In this document: piece by piece, positions 9,213 through 17,462 of the stretch
Position numbering within the stretch: the first letter of the stretch is position 1
Layout: every line of letters begins with the position of its first letter
Origin: Cognatishimia sp. MH4019
GTDB taxonomy: Bacteria; Pseudomonadota; Alphaproteobacteria; Rhodobacterales; Rhodobacteraceae
Assembly (NCBI RefSeq): GCF_020177595.1
Contig: NZ_JAHTBL010000001.1
Location: 248,001 to 312,000 of the forward strand
Length of the DNA: 64,000 bases
Reading direction: 5' to 3'
Translations under genes and position numbers: made by a program
Notes under the pieces: generated by a model
What the model saw: the letters and a program-made list of their open reading frames with translations, nothing else
Database searches by the model: none
Told to the model about the DNA's origin: nothing

Positions 9213-10670
9213 TTACTCGGCAGCCGTCTTCATCTGGAAGCCCTGGTCGATCATGTCGCGCGGCTCCACCGGGTACTCACCTGAGAAGCAGGCGTCGCAA
9301 TATTGCGGGGCGTTCGGGTCGCGGCCTTTGGCCTCTCCGACAGCGCGGTAAAGCCCGTTGAGCGAGATGAACTTGAGGCTGTCTATCCCCAGATGATCGC
9401 GCATTTCCTCTTCAGACATCGTGGCCGCCAGCAGCTTTTCGCGCTGGGGCGTGTCGACGCCATAAAAACAGGGCCAAGCCGTGGGCGGGGAAGCGATGCG
9501 GAAATGCACTTCCTTGGCGCCCGCATCGAGGATCATTTCCTTGATCTTGCGGGAGGTCGTGCCGCGCACCACGCTGTCATCGACAAGGATCACGCGTTTG
9601 CCTTCGATCAGGGCACGGTTCACGTTCAGCTTGAGGCGGACGCCCATGTTGCGGATCTGCTCGGTCGGCTCGATAAACGTACGGCCCATATACTGGTTGC
9701 GGATGATGCCCATCGCGTAGGGGATGCCGCTTTCGTGGCTGTATCCGATGGCTGCAGGTGTGCCGCTGTCGGGCACAGGGCAGACGAGATCAGCCTCCAC
9801 CGGGGCTTCGCGGGCCAGTTCCACGCCGATCTGGTGGCGGGTCTCATAGACCGAGCGGCCCCCGAGGATGCTGTCTGGGCGCGAGAAATAGACGTGTTCG
9901 AAAATGCAGAACCGCGATTTGGTGGGGCGGAAGGGGTAGCGGCTTTCGACGCCGTCATCGGTGATGACGACCATCTCGCCGGGGTTGATCTCGCGCACGA
10001 ACTCGGCGCCGATGATGTCCAGCGCGCAGGTTTCGGAACTCAGCGCATACCCATCGGCGACGCGGCCCAGCACCAGCGGGCGCACGCCCAGCGGGTCGCG
10101 CACGCCGATGAGTTTGGTGCGGGTCATGGCGACGACCGAGAATGCGCCTTCGACACGGCGGAGTGCGTCTTCCATGCGGTCGGGGATCGTGCGCTGCAAG
10201 GAGCGCGCCATCAAGTGGATGATGCATTCGCTGTCCGAGGAGGACTGGAAGATCGAGCCGCGCTCGATCAGCTCACGGCGCAGGCTGTCGGCATTGGTGA
10301 TGTTGCCGTTATGGGCAATAGCGGCCCCACCCATGGAGAACTCGCCAAAGAAGGGCTGCACATCGCGGATCGCGGTGTTGCCCTTGGAGCCGGTGGTGGA
10401 ATAGCGCACATGGCCGATAGAGAGCGGCCCCGGCAGCGTCTCCATCAAGGAGGCTTTGGTGAAATTGTCGCGCACATAGCCAAAGCGGCGGGCGCTGTTG
10501 AAGCCTTCCTCGGGGTGGTGGCTGACGATCCCGCCGGCTTCTTGCCCGCGATGTTGCAGTGCGTGCAGGCCGAGGGCTACGAAATTCGCAGCGTCAGTGA
10601 CGCCGATGACACCGAACACCCCACATTCTTCACGGAGTTTGTCGTCGTCAAAAGGATGGGCGGGGGGCAT
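9213..10670 (-). CDS. purF: amidophosphoribosyltransferase (PurF)
   Basis: The first committed enzyme of purine synthesis, making 5-phosphoribosylamine from PRPP and glutamine. The start at 10670 gives a 485-residue protein beginning MPPAHPFDDDKLREECGVFG, so Cys16 would be the N-terminal nucleophile after propeptide removal. Longer open frame to 10760 (GTG) is less likely, although no strong Shine-Dalgarno precedes 10670. The PRPP-binding signature VILVDDSVVRGTTS and the glutaminase motif ALQHRGQEAGGI are intact. In relatives purF commonly sits beside cvpA; here the quorum-sensing genes separate them. Confidence 0.95.
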   Translation of the reverse strand: MPPAHPFDDDKLREECGVFGVIGVTDAANFVALGLHALQHRGQEAGGIVSHHPEEGFNSARRFGYVRDNFTKASLMETLPGPLSIGHVRYSTTGSKGNTAIRDVQPFFGEFSMGGAAIAHNGNITNADSLRRELIERGSIFQSSSDSECIIHLMARSLQRTIPDRMEDALRRVEGAFSVVAMTRTKLIGVRDPLGVRPLVLGRVADGYALSSETCALDIIGAEFVREINPGEMVVITDDGVESRYPFRPTKSRFCIFEHVYFSRPDSILGGRSVYETRHQIGVELAREAPVEADLVCPVPDSGTPAAIGYSHESGIPYAMGIIRNQYMGRTFIEPTEQIRNMGVRLKLNVNRALIEGKRVILVDDSVVRGTTSRKIKEMILDAGAKEVHFRIASPPTAWPCFYGVDTPQREKLLAATMSEEEMRDHLGIDSLKFISLNGLYRAVGEAKGRDPNAPQYCDACFSGEYPVEPRDMIDQGFQMKTAAE

Positions 10671-10800
10671 CGCGGGGATGTTTTGGCAGGTCAAGGAACG
10701 GGGCTCCGAATCCGTGGCAGCGGTCGCCCTTGTCATAAGCGAGAGCTTGGGCAGTGTCACGAAACTATCATAGTTCGCGCAGCCCCTGCGGCGATAGAGC

Positions 10801-11304
10801 TTAATGAGTGAGCTTTATTGACAACGCCCGCAGCGCATCTGTTGTTTTGCTGGACAGGTTCTGATCCGGGGCGGTGATCTGGTGCAGCTTGTGCACGGCG
10901 TCTTCCAGTGCATCCGCCTCAGACGAGGTGAATGCGCGCGACTGATTGGCAAAGCTGGCGATGCTCAGGCTATCGTTCTTCTCAAGAGCGACGGTCAGGC
11001 CGTGTTTCAGCCCGAAATCCGCGGCTTGCTGCATCACTTTGGCAGGGCTCGTGTCTTCCAGGTCGGCCCAGTCGATGCGCCCTTGATTGGCAAAACCCCA
11101 CAGCACCGTCGGATCCTGCAGGACCAAACCGTTTTGCGTGTAATGTGTCATCCACGCGCTAGGGTAGGTCTGAAACATAAAGCTCGGTGTCGAAAAGGTA
11201 ATATGCAAACCCACGGCAAATCCGTCCGGCGCAAGCGCGCTCAGTTCAGAGAGTGTCGCGTCAACAGCGCGAATTTGCTGAGTGGACGTGCTAGCCTGCG
11301 TCAA
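10801..11304 (-). CDS. LuxR-type autoinducer-binding domain protein lacking the HTH domain
   Basis: A 167-residue protein consisting almost entirely of the LuxR N-terminal ligand-binding domain. The residues that line the AHL pocket in TraR/LuxR are all present: Trp51, Tyr55, Asp64 (in LQDP), Trp79 and Gly102. The sequence then follows the start of a LuxR HTH (NLSSKTTDALRALSIKLTH against NLTEAELEAMRLARDG of the neighbouring LuxR) and stops after the first helix. No HTH remnant is visible in the 130 bases downstream. It is divergent from the complete LuxR gene and upstream of purF on the same strand. A ligand sink or a dominant-negative dimer partner of LuxR is a plausible role, by analogy with truncated TraR-like inhibitors. 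Confidence 0.85.
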   Translation of the reverse strand: MTQASTSTQQIRAVDATLSELSALAPDGFAVGLHITFSTPSFMFQTYPSAWMTHYTQNGLVLQDPTVLWGFANQGRIDWADLEDTSPAKVMQQAADFGLKHGLTVALEKNDSLSIASFANQSRAFTSSEADALEDAVHKLHQITAPDQNLSSKTTDALRALSIKLTH

Positions 11305-11412
11305 GTTGTTGCCGTTTCGTTAATCGGTTGCGATACTACCCCAAGGATAGCTTAGTCGGGACAGGGCGACTACTTTTTTATACATTGCCTTTTGGCTAGT
11401 GCTCTGGGCGGG

Positions 11413-12042
11413 ATGAAGAATTTGATAGACCTAGAAGAGCTGAAAACGCTCGCCCCAGCGGGCTATCACATCGCTGTGCGCATGGGGTTTGTCTTTCCCG
11501 CAGAGGAACATAATGCGATGCCGCTTGGCTGGGTGCGTCACTACACGGCGCGCGGCTTCATGATGCAGGACCCGATTCTGCGCTGGGCCTATGCCGAAAC
11601 CGGCCAAACCCGGTGGAGCGCGCTGAAAGAGAACGACCCGTTTGGTATCCTCGATCAGGCGCGCGGTTTCGGCTTGACGTTCGGTGTCGCCGTCAGCCTG
11701 CGCGACCTGCCAGGGGACGCCGCCACAGGCGTCGAGCAGGGCAGTCGCAGCTTTGGGTCATTCGCGCGGCATGATCGGGAGTTCGCACCATCCGAGATCG
11801 CCCGCCTGCAAGATATCGTGCAAGAGCGTCATGATGCCCTGACGCCGCCCACAAACCTGACCGAAGCCGAGCTGGAAGCGATGCGTCTTGCGCGCGACGG
11901 GATGCTGCTGAAAGAAATCGCGCATCAGCTGGGCGTATCCGAAGGCGCGATCAAGCAGCGCCTGAAAAGTGCCAAGCTGAAACTGGATGCGCGCAATTCG
12001 ACCCATGCGATCGCCAAGGCCACTCAATTCGGGCTGATCTAG
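11413..12042 (+). CDS. luxR: LuxR-family quorum-sensing transcriptional regulator
   Basis: A 209-residue regulator with an N-terminal autoinducer-binding domain (Trp40, Tyr44, Asp53, Trp68 and Gly91 correspond to the conserved AHL-pocket residues) and a C-terminal GerE-type HTH (about 149-205, LTEAELEAMRLARDGMLLKE then IAHQLGVSEGAIKQRLKSA). The ATG at 11413 is chosen; a TTG at 11392 would add seven residues, and neither has a strong ribosome-binding site. It precedes the LuxI-type synthase on the same strand, a usual luxR-luxI order, and diverges from the HTH-less homologue. Confidence 0.9.
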   Translation: MKNLIDLEELKTLAPAGYHIAVRMGFVFPAEEHNAMPLGWVRHYTARGFMMQDPILRWAYAETGQTRWSALKENDPFGILDQARGFGLTFGVAVSLRDLPGDAATGVEQGSRSFGSFARHDREFAPSEIARLQDIVQERHDALTPPTNLTEAELEAMRLARDGMLLKEIAHQLGVSEGAIKQRLKSAKLKLDARNSTHAIAKATQFGLI

Positions 12043-12070
12043 GCCTGCGCTTTGTCTTTTGATGATTTTG

Positions 12071-12098
12071 ACCGTCAGGCTGCTAAATTCTGACAGGT
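12071..12098. promoter_or_regulatory. lux-box-like inverted repeat upstream of luxI
   Basis: ACCGTCAG (12071-12078) and CTGACAGGT (12090-12098) form an imperfect dyad about 70 bases before the luxI start. Its outer bases resemble the ACCTGT/ACAGGT arms of known lux boxes, but spacing is longer than the canonical 20-bp element. It is a candidate LuxR operator on position and partial similarity only. Confidence 0.3.
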
Positions 12099-12168
12099 CG
12101 CCCGTGTTTTATGTTCACAGAACCCCTTGGCGGCGATTAACTCAGAGTCGCCAAAAAGGAGAGCTAAA

Positions 12169-12849
12169 ATGAAGAACATCACCTTTGACTTGTCTGACAT
12201 GCATCTGCATGGCCCTGCCTTTTTTCAGTTCCTCAAACTGCGCAAACGTTTCTTCGTCGATGATCTGGGATGGGACATTCCCCATGATGATCGGGTTGAA
12301 ATGGACCAGTATGACAACCCCTCGGCGCATTATTCGTTGGTGATCCGCGACGGGCGGGTGATTGGCGGTGCGCGGGCGATGCCGACCACCGCTGTCTGGG
12401 GGCCACACAGCTATATGCTGCGCGATGCCGCCAAGGGTATGCTGGCCGATATTCCGGGCGATGTGATGGACGCCGATCTGGCGACACCGCGCATCTGGGA
12501 GATCACGCGCTTTGTCGTCGATGACGCGCTTTGCGCGGCAGAGCGAAGCCGCTGTCTGACGCTGATCCTGGACGGGTTGGTCTGCATCGCCAAAAAGCGC
12601 GGCGGTGTCGAGCTGATGTCGCTATCGCCGCTGCCGATGGTGCGGGCACTGCGGCAGTTGGGATATCCAGCCAAACGTGTGGGCCAACCCCATGTCGATA
12701 CCGGGGACGGGCGGCGCTATGCGGTGATCTCGATGCCTGCAAAACGTCTGCCGGGCATGATCGCGAAAGAGCGTATTCAGGCGTGGGCCTCCGAGCCGCT
12801 GCCTTTCGAGAACCGGGGTCACGCGATGTCTTTGATCGCGGCAGAGTAA
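12169..12849 (+). CDS. luxI: acyl-homoserine-lactone synthase (LuxI type)
   Basis: A 226-residue LuxI-family enzyme, making an AHL signal from SAM and an acyl-ACP or acyl-CoA. The ATG at 12169 has AAGGAGAG six bases upstream. Residues conserved in LuxI proteins are in place: Arg25, Phe29, Trp35, Asp46, Asp49, Arg69 (GGARAMPTT), Glu111 and Arg114 (WEITRFVVD). Acyl-chain specificity cannot be read from sequence. A hairpin GGCGC-GTTTTG-GCGCC without a T-tract follows just after the stop and may end transcription against the convergent cvpA gene. Confidence 0.92.
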   Translation: MKNITFDLSDMHLHGPAFFQFLKLRKRFFVDDLGWDIPHDDRVEMDQYDNPSAHYSLVIRDGRVIGGARAMPTTAVWGPHSYMLRDAAKGMLADIPGDVMDADLATPRIWEITRFVVDDALCAAERSRCLTLILDGLVCIAKKRGGVELMSLSPLPMVRALRQLGYPAKRVGQPHVDTGDGRRYAVISMPAKRLPGMIAKERIQAWASEPLPFENRGHAMSLIAAE

Positions 12850-12886
12850 GACCGGCGCGTTTTGGCGCCAGTGACGGGGAAATGGG

Positions 12887-13471
12887 TTACTCGGTCGGGG
12901 TTGCGGCCTCTGCCGGGGCTGCACCGCAAGTGCCGACAAGCTGCTCATATTGCGCTGTCATCCAGCCCAATGCGGCAGAGGGGTCACGCTCTTCGATCTG
13001 GCCGGTCATCTGGCCGAAGACTTTTGCGGAACGGGAGTTGTCCACCATTTCAAGGTCCTGACTGGTCAGCACCGTGTCGTAGACGAAGAAGGCTACGGCC
13101 ACCAAAAGGATGCCGCGCAGCACGCCGAAGAGAAAGCCCAGACCCTGGTCAAGCCCGCCCAGAGCCGAGCGTTGGATCATGCTGGAAAAGAGCGGCGTGA
13201 AGACCGACACGACCACAAGCGAAATCGCAACCACGGCGGCGAAGGCGGCAATGATCGACAGCTCGCAGCTGTCGCCGATGAAGTCACCTACAACGGGGAT
13301 TTCGCGCACCAGCGGCTCGACAGCGGGGGCGAACATGAAGGCCAGAACGGCAGCGCCGATCCAGCCGGCAATCGCCATGGCTTCGCGCACAAAGCCGCGC
13401 GAATAGGCCAGAAGGGCTGAGACCACCACAATTGCGGCGACCACACCGTCAACGATTGTAAAACCTTCCAT
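12887..13471 (-). CDS. cvpA: CvpA family membrane protein
   Basis: A 194-residue inner-membrane protein with about four hydrophobic helices (residues 8-24, 33-50, 70-92 and 108-132). The family hallmarks are the glycine-rich first helix ending YSRGFVREAMAIAGWIGA and SALGGLDQGLGFLFGVLRGILLV. The function in colicin V export is historical; the true role is unclear. It is 24 bases downstream of radA and probably in the same operon. In related genomes cvpA neighbours purF. Confidence 0.88.
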   Translation of the reverse strand: MEGFTIVDGVVAAIVVVSALLAYSRGFVREAMAIAGWIGAAVLAFMFAPAVEPLVREIPVVGDFIGDSCELSIIAAFAAVVAISLVVVSVFTPLFSSMIQRSALGGLDQGLGFLFGVLRGILLVAVAFFVYDTVLTSQDLEMVDNSRSAKVFGQMTGQIEERDPSAALGWMTAQYEQLVGTCGAAPAEAATPTE

Positions 13472-13495
13472 GCCGTCCGCTCCTTGGGTTCGGGC

Positions 13496-14860
13496 CTAGC
13501 GTTCGCCGAACACTTGCGTCACAAATTCCGCCAGATCAGCCATTTGCTTGATTTCCAGCGCTGCACCCGCGCCCAATTTGCTTTGGGCCGGAGCGATTGC
13601 GGAGGTGAAACCAAGTTTCTGCGCTTCTTTCAACCGATTTTCGGTCTGACCCACGGGTCGAAGCGCACCTGAGAGGCTGATTTCGCCAAAAACAACACAG
13701 TCTTTGGGCAAGGCCGCGTCCTCGCGGGCCGAAATCAGCGCGGCGGCGACGGCCAGATCGGCGGCGGGCTCAGAGATGCGCATGCCGCCAGCGACGTTCA
13801 GATAGACATCAAGGCCGGTGAAGGGCACACCGCAGCGCGCCTCGAGTACCGCGAGGATCATCGCAAGGCGTCCGCCGTCCCAACCGACGACTGTGCGGCG
13901 GGGTTGGGAATGGGGCGAGGGGGCGACCAGGGCTTGGAATTCACACAGGACAGGCCGCGTGCCTTCGATGCCAGCGAAGACGACCGACCCGGGGGAGGGT
14001 TGCCCGCGCTCGGACAGGAACAGGGCGGAGGGGTTCTTGACCTCGGCCAACCCTTTGCCGGTCATTTCGAACACGCCAATCTCGTCTGCCGGGCCGAAGC
14101 GGTTCTTGACCGCGCGCAGGATGCGGAACTGGTGGCCGCGCTCGCCTTCGAAATAAAGGACGGTGTCGACCATATGTTCGACGACGCGCGGACCGGCGAT
14201 CTGGCCGTCCTTGGTGACGTGGCCGACCATGACGATGGCGATGCCCTTGCGTTTGGCAAAGCTGGTCAGCTCGTGTGCTGCGGCGCGGACTTGAGAGACG
14301 GAGCCGGGGGCGGCCTCCACATTGTCGGCCCACATGGTTTGGATCGAGTCGATGATGGCGAGGTCGGGCTTTTCTTCCTCAAGCGTGGTGAGGATATCAC
14401 GCAGGTTGGTTTCCGCGGCCAGATGCACGGGGCTTTGGGTCAGGCCAAGGCGCTGGGCGCGCATTTGCACCTGTGCGCTTGCTTCCTCGCCCGAGACATA
14501 GATCACCTTGAGGCCGTTGCGCGCGAACCGTGCGGCGGCTTGCAGCAACAATGTCGACTTGCCGATGCCGGGATCGCCGCCGACCAGCAGCGCCGAGGCT
14601 TCGACCAGACCGCCGCCCAGAACGCGGTCCAGTTCGGCCACGCCTGAGAGCGTGCGTGGGGGTGGAGCCTCTTGCGTGGCAAGATCGGTCAAATGCAGCG
14701 CCTTGCCGCGCCGGTTGCCCAGCGACTTGGACGAGGGGCCGGAAGACAGCGGCTTTTCCTCGGCCAGCGTGTCCCATGCGCCGCAGCCCTCGCATTGGCC
14801 TTGCCATTTGGAATGGGCGGTGCCGCATTTGGCGCAGACAAACCGTGTGCCTTTGGCCAT
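13496..14860 (-). CDS. radA: DNA repair protein RadA
   Basis: A 454-residue RecA-like branch-migration factor in recombination. In order: N-terminal zinc finger CAKCGTAHSKWQGQCEGCG, read as C-x2-C plus C-x2-C; Walker A GGDPGIGKST; Walker B region LAIIDSIQTMW; the RadA-specific KNRFG motif (VKNRFGPADEIG); and a C-terminal Lon-protease-like domain (VYLNVAGGMRISEPAADLAV). The start at 14860 (MAKGTRFVCAKCG) overlaps the stop of the preceding gene by one base (TAATG), which excludes the longer open frame. Confidence 0.95.
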   Translation of the reverse strand: MAKGTRFVCAKCGTAHSKWQGQCEGCGAWDTLAEEKPLSSGPSSKSLGNRRGKALHLTDLATQEAPPPRTLSGVAELDRVLGGGLVEASALLVGGDPGIGKSTLLLQAAARFARNGLKVIYVSGEEASAQVQMRAQRLGLTQSPVHLAAETNLRDILTTLEEEKPDLAIIDSIQTMWADNVEAAPGSVSQVRAAAHELTSFAKRKGIAIVMVGHVTKDGQIAGPRVVEHMVDTVLYFEGERGHQFRILRAVKNRFGPADEIGVFEMTGKGLAEVKNPSALFLSERGQPSPGSVVFAGIEGTRPVLCEFQALVAPSPHSQPRRTVVGWDGGRLAMILAVLEARCGVPFTGLDVYLNVAGGMRISEPAADLAVAAALISAREDAALPKDCVVFGEISLSGALRPVGQTENRLKEAQKLGFTSAIAPAQSKLGAGAALEIKQMADLAEFVTQVFGER

Positions 14861-15231
14861 TACCAGATCGCCGCCGAGATGTGGCGCAGGATGCCCGGAA
14901 GCACCCCGATCATCGGCAGGAACGTGATCAGCACCACGGCGCCCATCCATTTGTCCCAGCCTGGAACAGGCACATTCGGGGCGGATGCGCGCAGATATAG
15001 TGCCAGCCCGATCGGCATCGCCCAAGCCACCGACCAGATCAGAATCGTGGCCGATCCATCCGCCATCGCGCGGGTAAAGCCAAAGAGCACCATGAAGAAC
15101 CCAAAGATCGCGCTAAGCGCCCAGGCCTTCGCCTGTCCGTCCAAAGCTTTTGCCCGATAGACCGTCACCGGCAGCCAGATCACACTTGCCCAAAGAAGCA
15201 ACATGCCCAGAAGGGCGACGTAATTCTCCAT
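14860..15231 (-). CDS. small membrane protein of unknown function
   Basis: A 123-residue protein with three or four hydrophobic helices (about 2-22, 35-52, 60-80 and 95-115) and no recognised domain. The ATG at 15231 follows AGGAGG at good spacing. Its stop overlaps the radA start by one base, so the two are translationally linked. It is likely conserved only as a membrane protein in this locus; no function is proposed. Confidence 0.7.
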   Translation of the reverse strand: MENYVALLGMLLLWASVIWLPVTVYRAKALDGQAKAWALSAIFGFFMVLFGFTRAMADGSATILIWSVAWAMPIGLALYLRASAPNVPVPGWDKWMGAVVLITFLPMIGVLPGILRHISAAIW

Positions 15232-15259
15232 GCGGGTCCTCCTTTTTGCCCCTAATGCC

Positions 15260-15757
15260 CTAGCTTGACGGGCTTGCCAAGCGGGGCGCAAACCGCGGGG
15301 TCAGCAAGGAGATGGCAAGCGACGCAAGGATGCAGGCGGTGAAGAGGTAAAGGCCCCACGCGATCTCGATGCGGCCCACGCCGATGCCTTTGATGACCAC
15401 CACATAAAGCGCGATCAGAAAAACATCCGCCATGGCGAGCTTGCCAAGCCAGGCAATCAGGGGCAGGTGGCGGTCCGACAGCTTGCCCAGATGCAGTGCA
15501 GCAAGGGTCAGCGTCTTGGCATAGGGTGCGACAAGGGCGAGGAAACTAACCAGCACCGCCAAAAGGATATCCTCGGCCCAGAGCGCCTGAATGCCCGACA
15601 GCACGGAAATCTCGTTCAGCTTGAACAGCGGGAGCAGGCCTGCGCGAATAAGCGGCGCGGCCCAGGCGATGGGAAAGAGAACCAGAAGGGCCAGATTGGT
15701 GAAGATCAAGGCAGAGCGCATGGCGCGCAGAGTGGCATGAGCGCGGGCCAGCGTCAC
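15260..15757 (-). CDS. paraquat-inducible protein A (PqiA) family membrane protein
   Basis: A 165-residue single-repeat PqiA-domain protein with four hydrophobic helices. The family signature is visible near the end of the third helix (VVVIKGIGVGRIEIAWGLYL) together with LGKLAMADVFLIALYVV. E. coli PqiA has two such repeats, so this is a half-length form. A GTG at 15757 is taken as start; an ATG at 15721 would remove 12 residues. PqiA proteins are linked to envelope lipid transport, which fits the MlaFE-like genes two positions upstream. Confidence 0.8.
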   Translation of the reverse strand: MTLARAHATLRAMRSALIFTNLALLVLFPIAWAAPLIRAGLLPLFKLNEISVLSGIQALWAEDILLAVLVSFLALVAPYAKTLTLAALHLGKLSDRHLPLIAWLGKLAMADVFLIALYVVVIKGIGVGRIEIAWGLYLFTACILASLAISLLTPRFAPRLASPSS

Positions 15758-15778
15758 GGGGGTTTTCGCGAGGTGGCG

Positions 15779-16546
15779 TTAGGCTTTGCTGGCGCGCTCT
15801 GTCTTGGCCATGGTGACAACTTTGGGATCGTCTTGCATCAGACCGAGACCCAGCGGGGCCAAGACGTCGACCAGATCATCCTGCAGACGGCGCAGTTGGG
15901 AGGCGACGATGCTTTCGTCCATTTCGACCTGTTGTTGCCAGTGCCTGATCTCGCGGGTGATGACCTTTGCGTTCTCGATCCGCTCTTCGAGCTTGCGCAC
16001 CTCTTGTTGGCGCTGGCGCAGGAAGTTGCGCGCGCGGTCGACCTTTTCGTCGGAATAAAGCGAGGCCAGTTCCTGGGATTCGTGGCTCATCTGGGCGGCG
16101 ATCTCCAGGATCTCCGGCTCAAGCTCTTCCAGATCGGGATGGTTCTTGAGATGCATGATCCGCTCTTTGACGCTGTCAAATTCCGAGCCGAGCGTGAAGA
16201 GACCTTTACGGTCTGCTGAATGGGCCTTGTGATAGGCGCGGGCCACGTCATCCATACGCAAGGAAAACTCCCGATGGGATTTCTCAAGCGCCATGATCCG
16301 GCCATTGGCGGGCAGGTAAAAGCACAGCGACAGGGCGAACAGCGCAAAAGCGATCTGGATCGCCATGCCTGCCCAAGGGTAGGTCACGCCGCCAAATGTC
16401 AGGGATAGCTCCAGCCACGGCAGTATGGAAAACGCCGCAAGGATCGTGAGGCCGATCACCGCAAAGGCGAGCGTGAGCATCAGAAATAGAGAAATGCGCT
16501 GCATGAAAATTTGCACGTTAAAAAGCGCAGACCGTTGCGTATCCAT
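15779..16546 (-). CDS. two-TM protein with long cytoplasmic coiled coil
   Basis: A 255-residue protein with two N-terminal hydrophobic helices (about residues 17-43 and 56-77) followed by about 165 residues of charged, heptad-like helix (for example EKVDRARNFLRQRQQEVRKL and QVEMDESIVASQLRRLQDDL). Similar proteins in this family have been labelled DNA repair proteins, but nothing here supports that name. The start at 16546 removes an implausible polar extension. It precedes the PqiA-like gene by 21 bases. Confidence 0.75.
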   Translation of the reverse strand: MDTQRSALFNVQIFMQRISLFLMLTLAFAVIGLTILAAFSILPWLELSLTFGGVTYPWAGMAIQIAFALFALSLCFYLPANGRIMALEKSHREFSLRMDDVARAYHKAHSADRKGLFTLGSEFDSVKERIMHLKNHPDLEELEPEILEIAAQMSHESQELASLYSDEKVDRARNFLRQRQQEVRKLEERIENAKVITREIRHWQQQVEMDESIVASQLRRLQDDLVDVLAPLGLGLMQDDPKVVTMAKTERASKA

Positions 16547-16644
16547 CGTAAAAAGCCGTCCTAATTGACGCCTTACAAAACCAACCCCGTCGAGGTCACG
16601 CACTGGATCGCTGAACGATCTCTCTTACTGACAACCCCTGAGAC

Positions 16645-16667
16645 AAACGTTAACCGAATTAACGTTT
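16645..16667. promoter_or_regulatory. perfect 9-bp inverted repeat, operator or stop structure
   Basis: AAACGTTAA (16645-16653), a CCGAA loop and TTAACGTTT (16659-16667) form a perfect dyad between mlaF and the coiled-coil gene. It lies about 100 bases upstream of the 16546 start and 49 bases past the mlaF stop. There is no T-tract, so an operator is as likely as a terminator. Confidence 0.4.
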
Positions 16668-16715
16668 CAAGCAAGTCTTTGATTTCGCATGCAAACGCGC
16701 TTGTGGCGTGATTGT

Positions 16716-17462
16716 TTACCGGACGGCTTCAATCGGGCCTTCCGCACGGCCATTGATGAATTGCTCGACATAGGGGTCGCCACACGTGTCCATCTGCTCC
16801 ACGTCACCGGTCCATTGGATCACGCCGTCATGCAGCATCGCCACATCGTCGGCGATGGCGCGGACGCTGGACATATCATGGGTGATGGTCATGGCGGTGG
16901 CGCCCATTTCGACCACGATTTCGCGGATCAGATCGTTGATGACACCGGCCATGATCGGGTCAAGCCCGGTGGTCGGTTCGTCGAAAAAGATGATCTCTGG
17001 CTCTGCGGCGATGGCGCGGGCGAGGCCTACGCGTTTTTGCATGCCGCCGGATAACTCCGCCGGGAAACGGTCTGCGACGTTTTCCTTCAGGCCCACCCGG
17101 CGCAGTTTTTCGATGGCGATGGCGCGCGCTTCCTCGGCCGGTTTTTTCAGCGATCCGCGCAGCAGGCGGAAGGCCACGTTTTGCCAGACGGTGAGGCTGT
17201 CGAACAGCGCGCCGCCTTGAAAGAGCATGCCAAACCGCGCCAGAAACGCGTCGCGTTCGACGGCGGTTACGTCTTGGCCATCGACGATGATCTGCCCCGC
17301 ATCCGGGGTCACAAGCCCCAGCACAGATTTCAGCATGACCGATTTGCCGGTGCCTGAGCCGCCGATGATGACCATGCTTTCGCCCTTGGGGATCGTCAGA
17401 TCGACCCCGCGTAAAACGTGGTTATCCCCGAATGCTTTATGAACCTGATGGAGTGTGATCAT
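16716..17462 (-). CDS. MlaF-like phospholipid/toluene ABC transporter ATPase
   Basis: A 248-residue ATPase: Walker A IGGSGTGKSV, Q-loop GMLFQGGALFDSLTVWQNVAF (the MlaF/Ttg2A pattern), signature LSGGMQKRVGLARAIA, Walker B IIFFDEPTTGLDPI and a C-terminal TITHDMSSVRAIADD. The start at 17462 overlaps the permease stop (ATGA). With the MlaE-like permease it should form an inner-membrane lipid transporter. No MlaD-type MCE protein is present in the window, so the substrate partner must be elsewhere. Confidence 0.9.
   Translation of the reverse strand: MITLHQVHKAFGDNHVLRGVDLTIPKGESMVIIGGSGTGKSVMLKSVLGLVTPDAGQIIVDGQDVTAVERDAFLARFGMLFQGGALFDSLTVWQNVAFRLLRGSLKKPAEEARAIAIEKLRRVGLKENVADRFPAELSGGMQKRVGLARAIAAEPEIIFFDEPTTGLDPIMAGVINDLIREIVVEMGATAMTITHDMSSVRAIADDVAMLHDGVIQWTGDVEQMDTCGDPYVEQFINGRAEGPIEAVR

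Noticed and set aside
9303-10811. 502-codon open frame on the plus strand opposite purF
   Set aside because: It is the antisense shadow of a clear purF gene; the high-GC codon pattern keeps the opposite frame open and the translated sequence has no domain.
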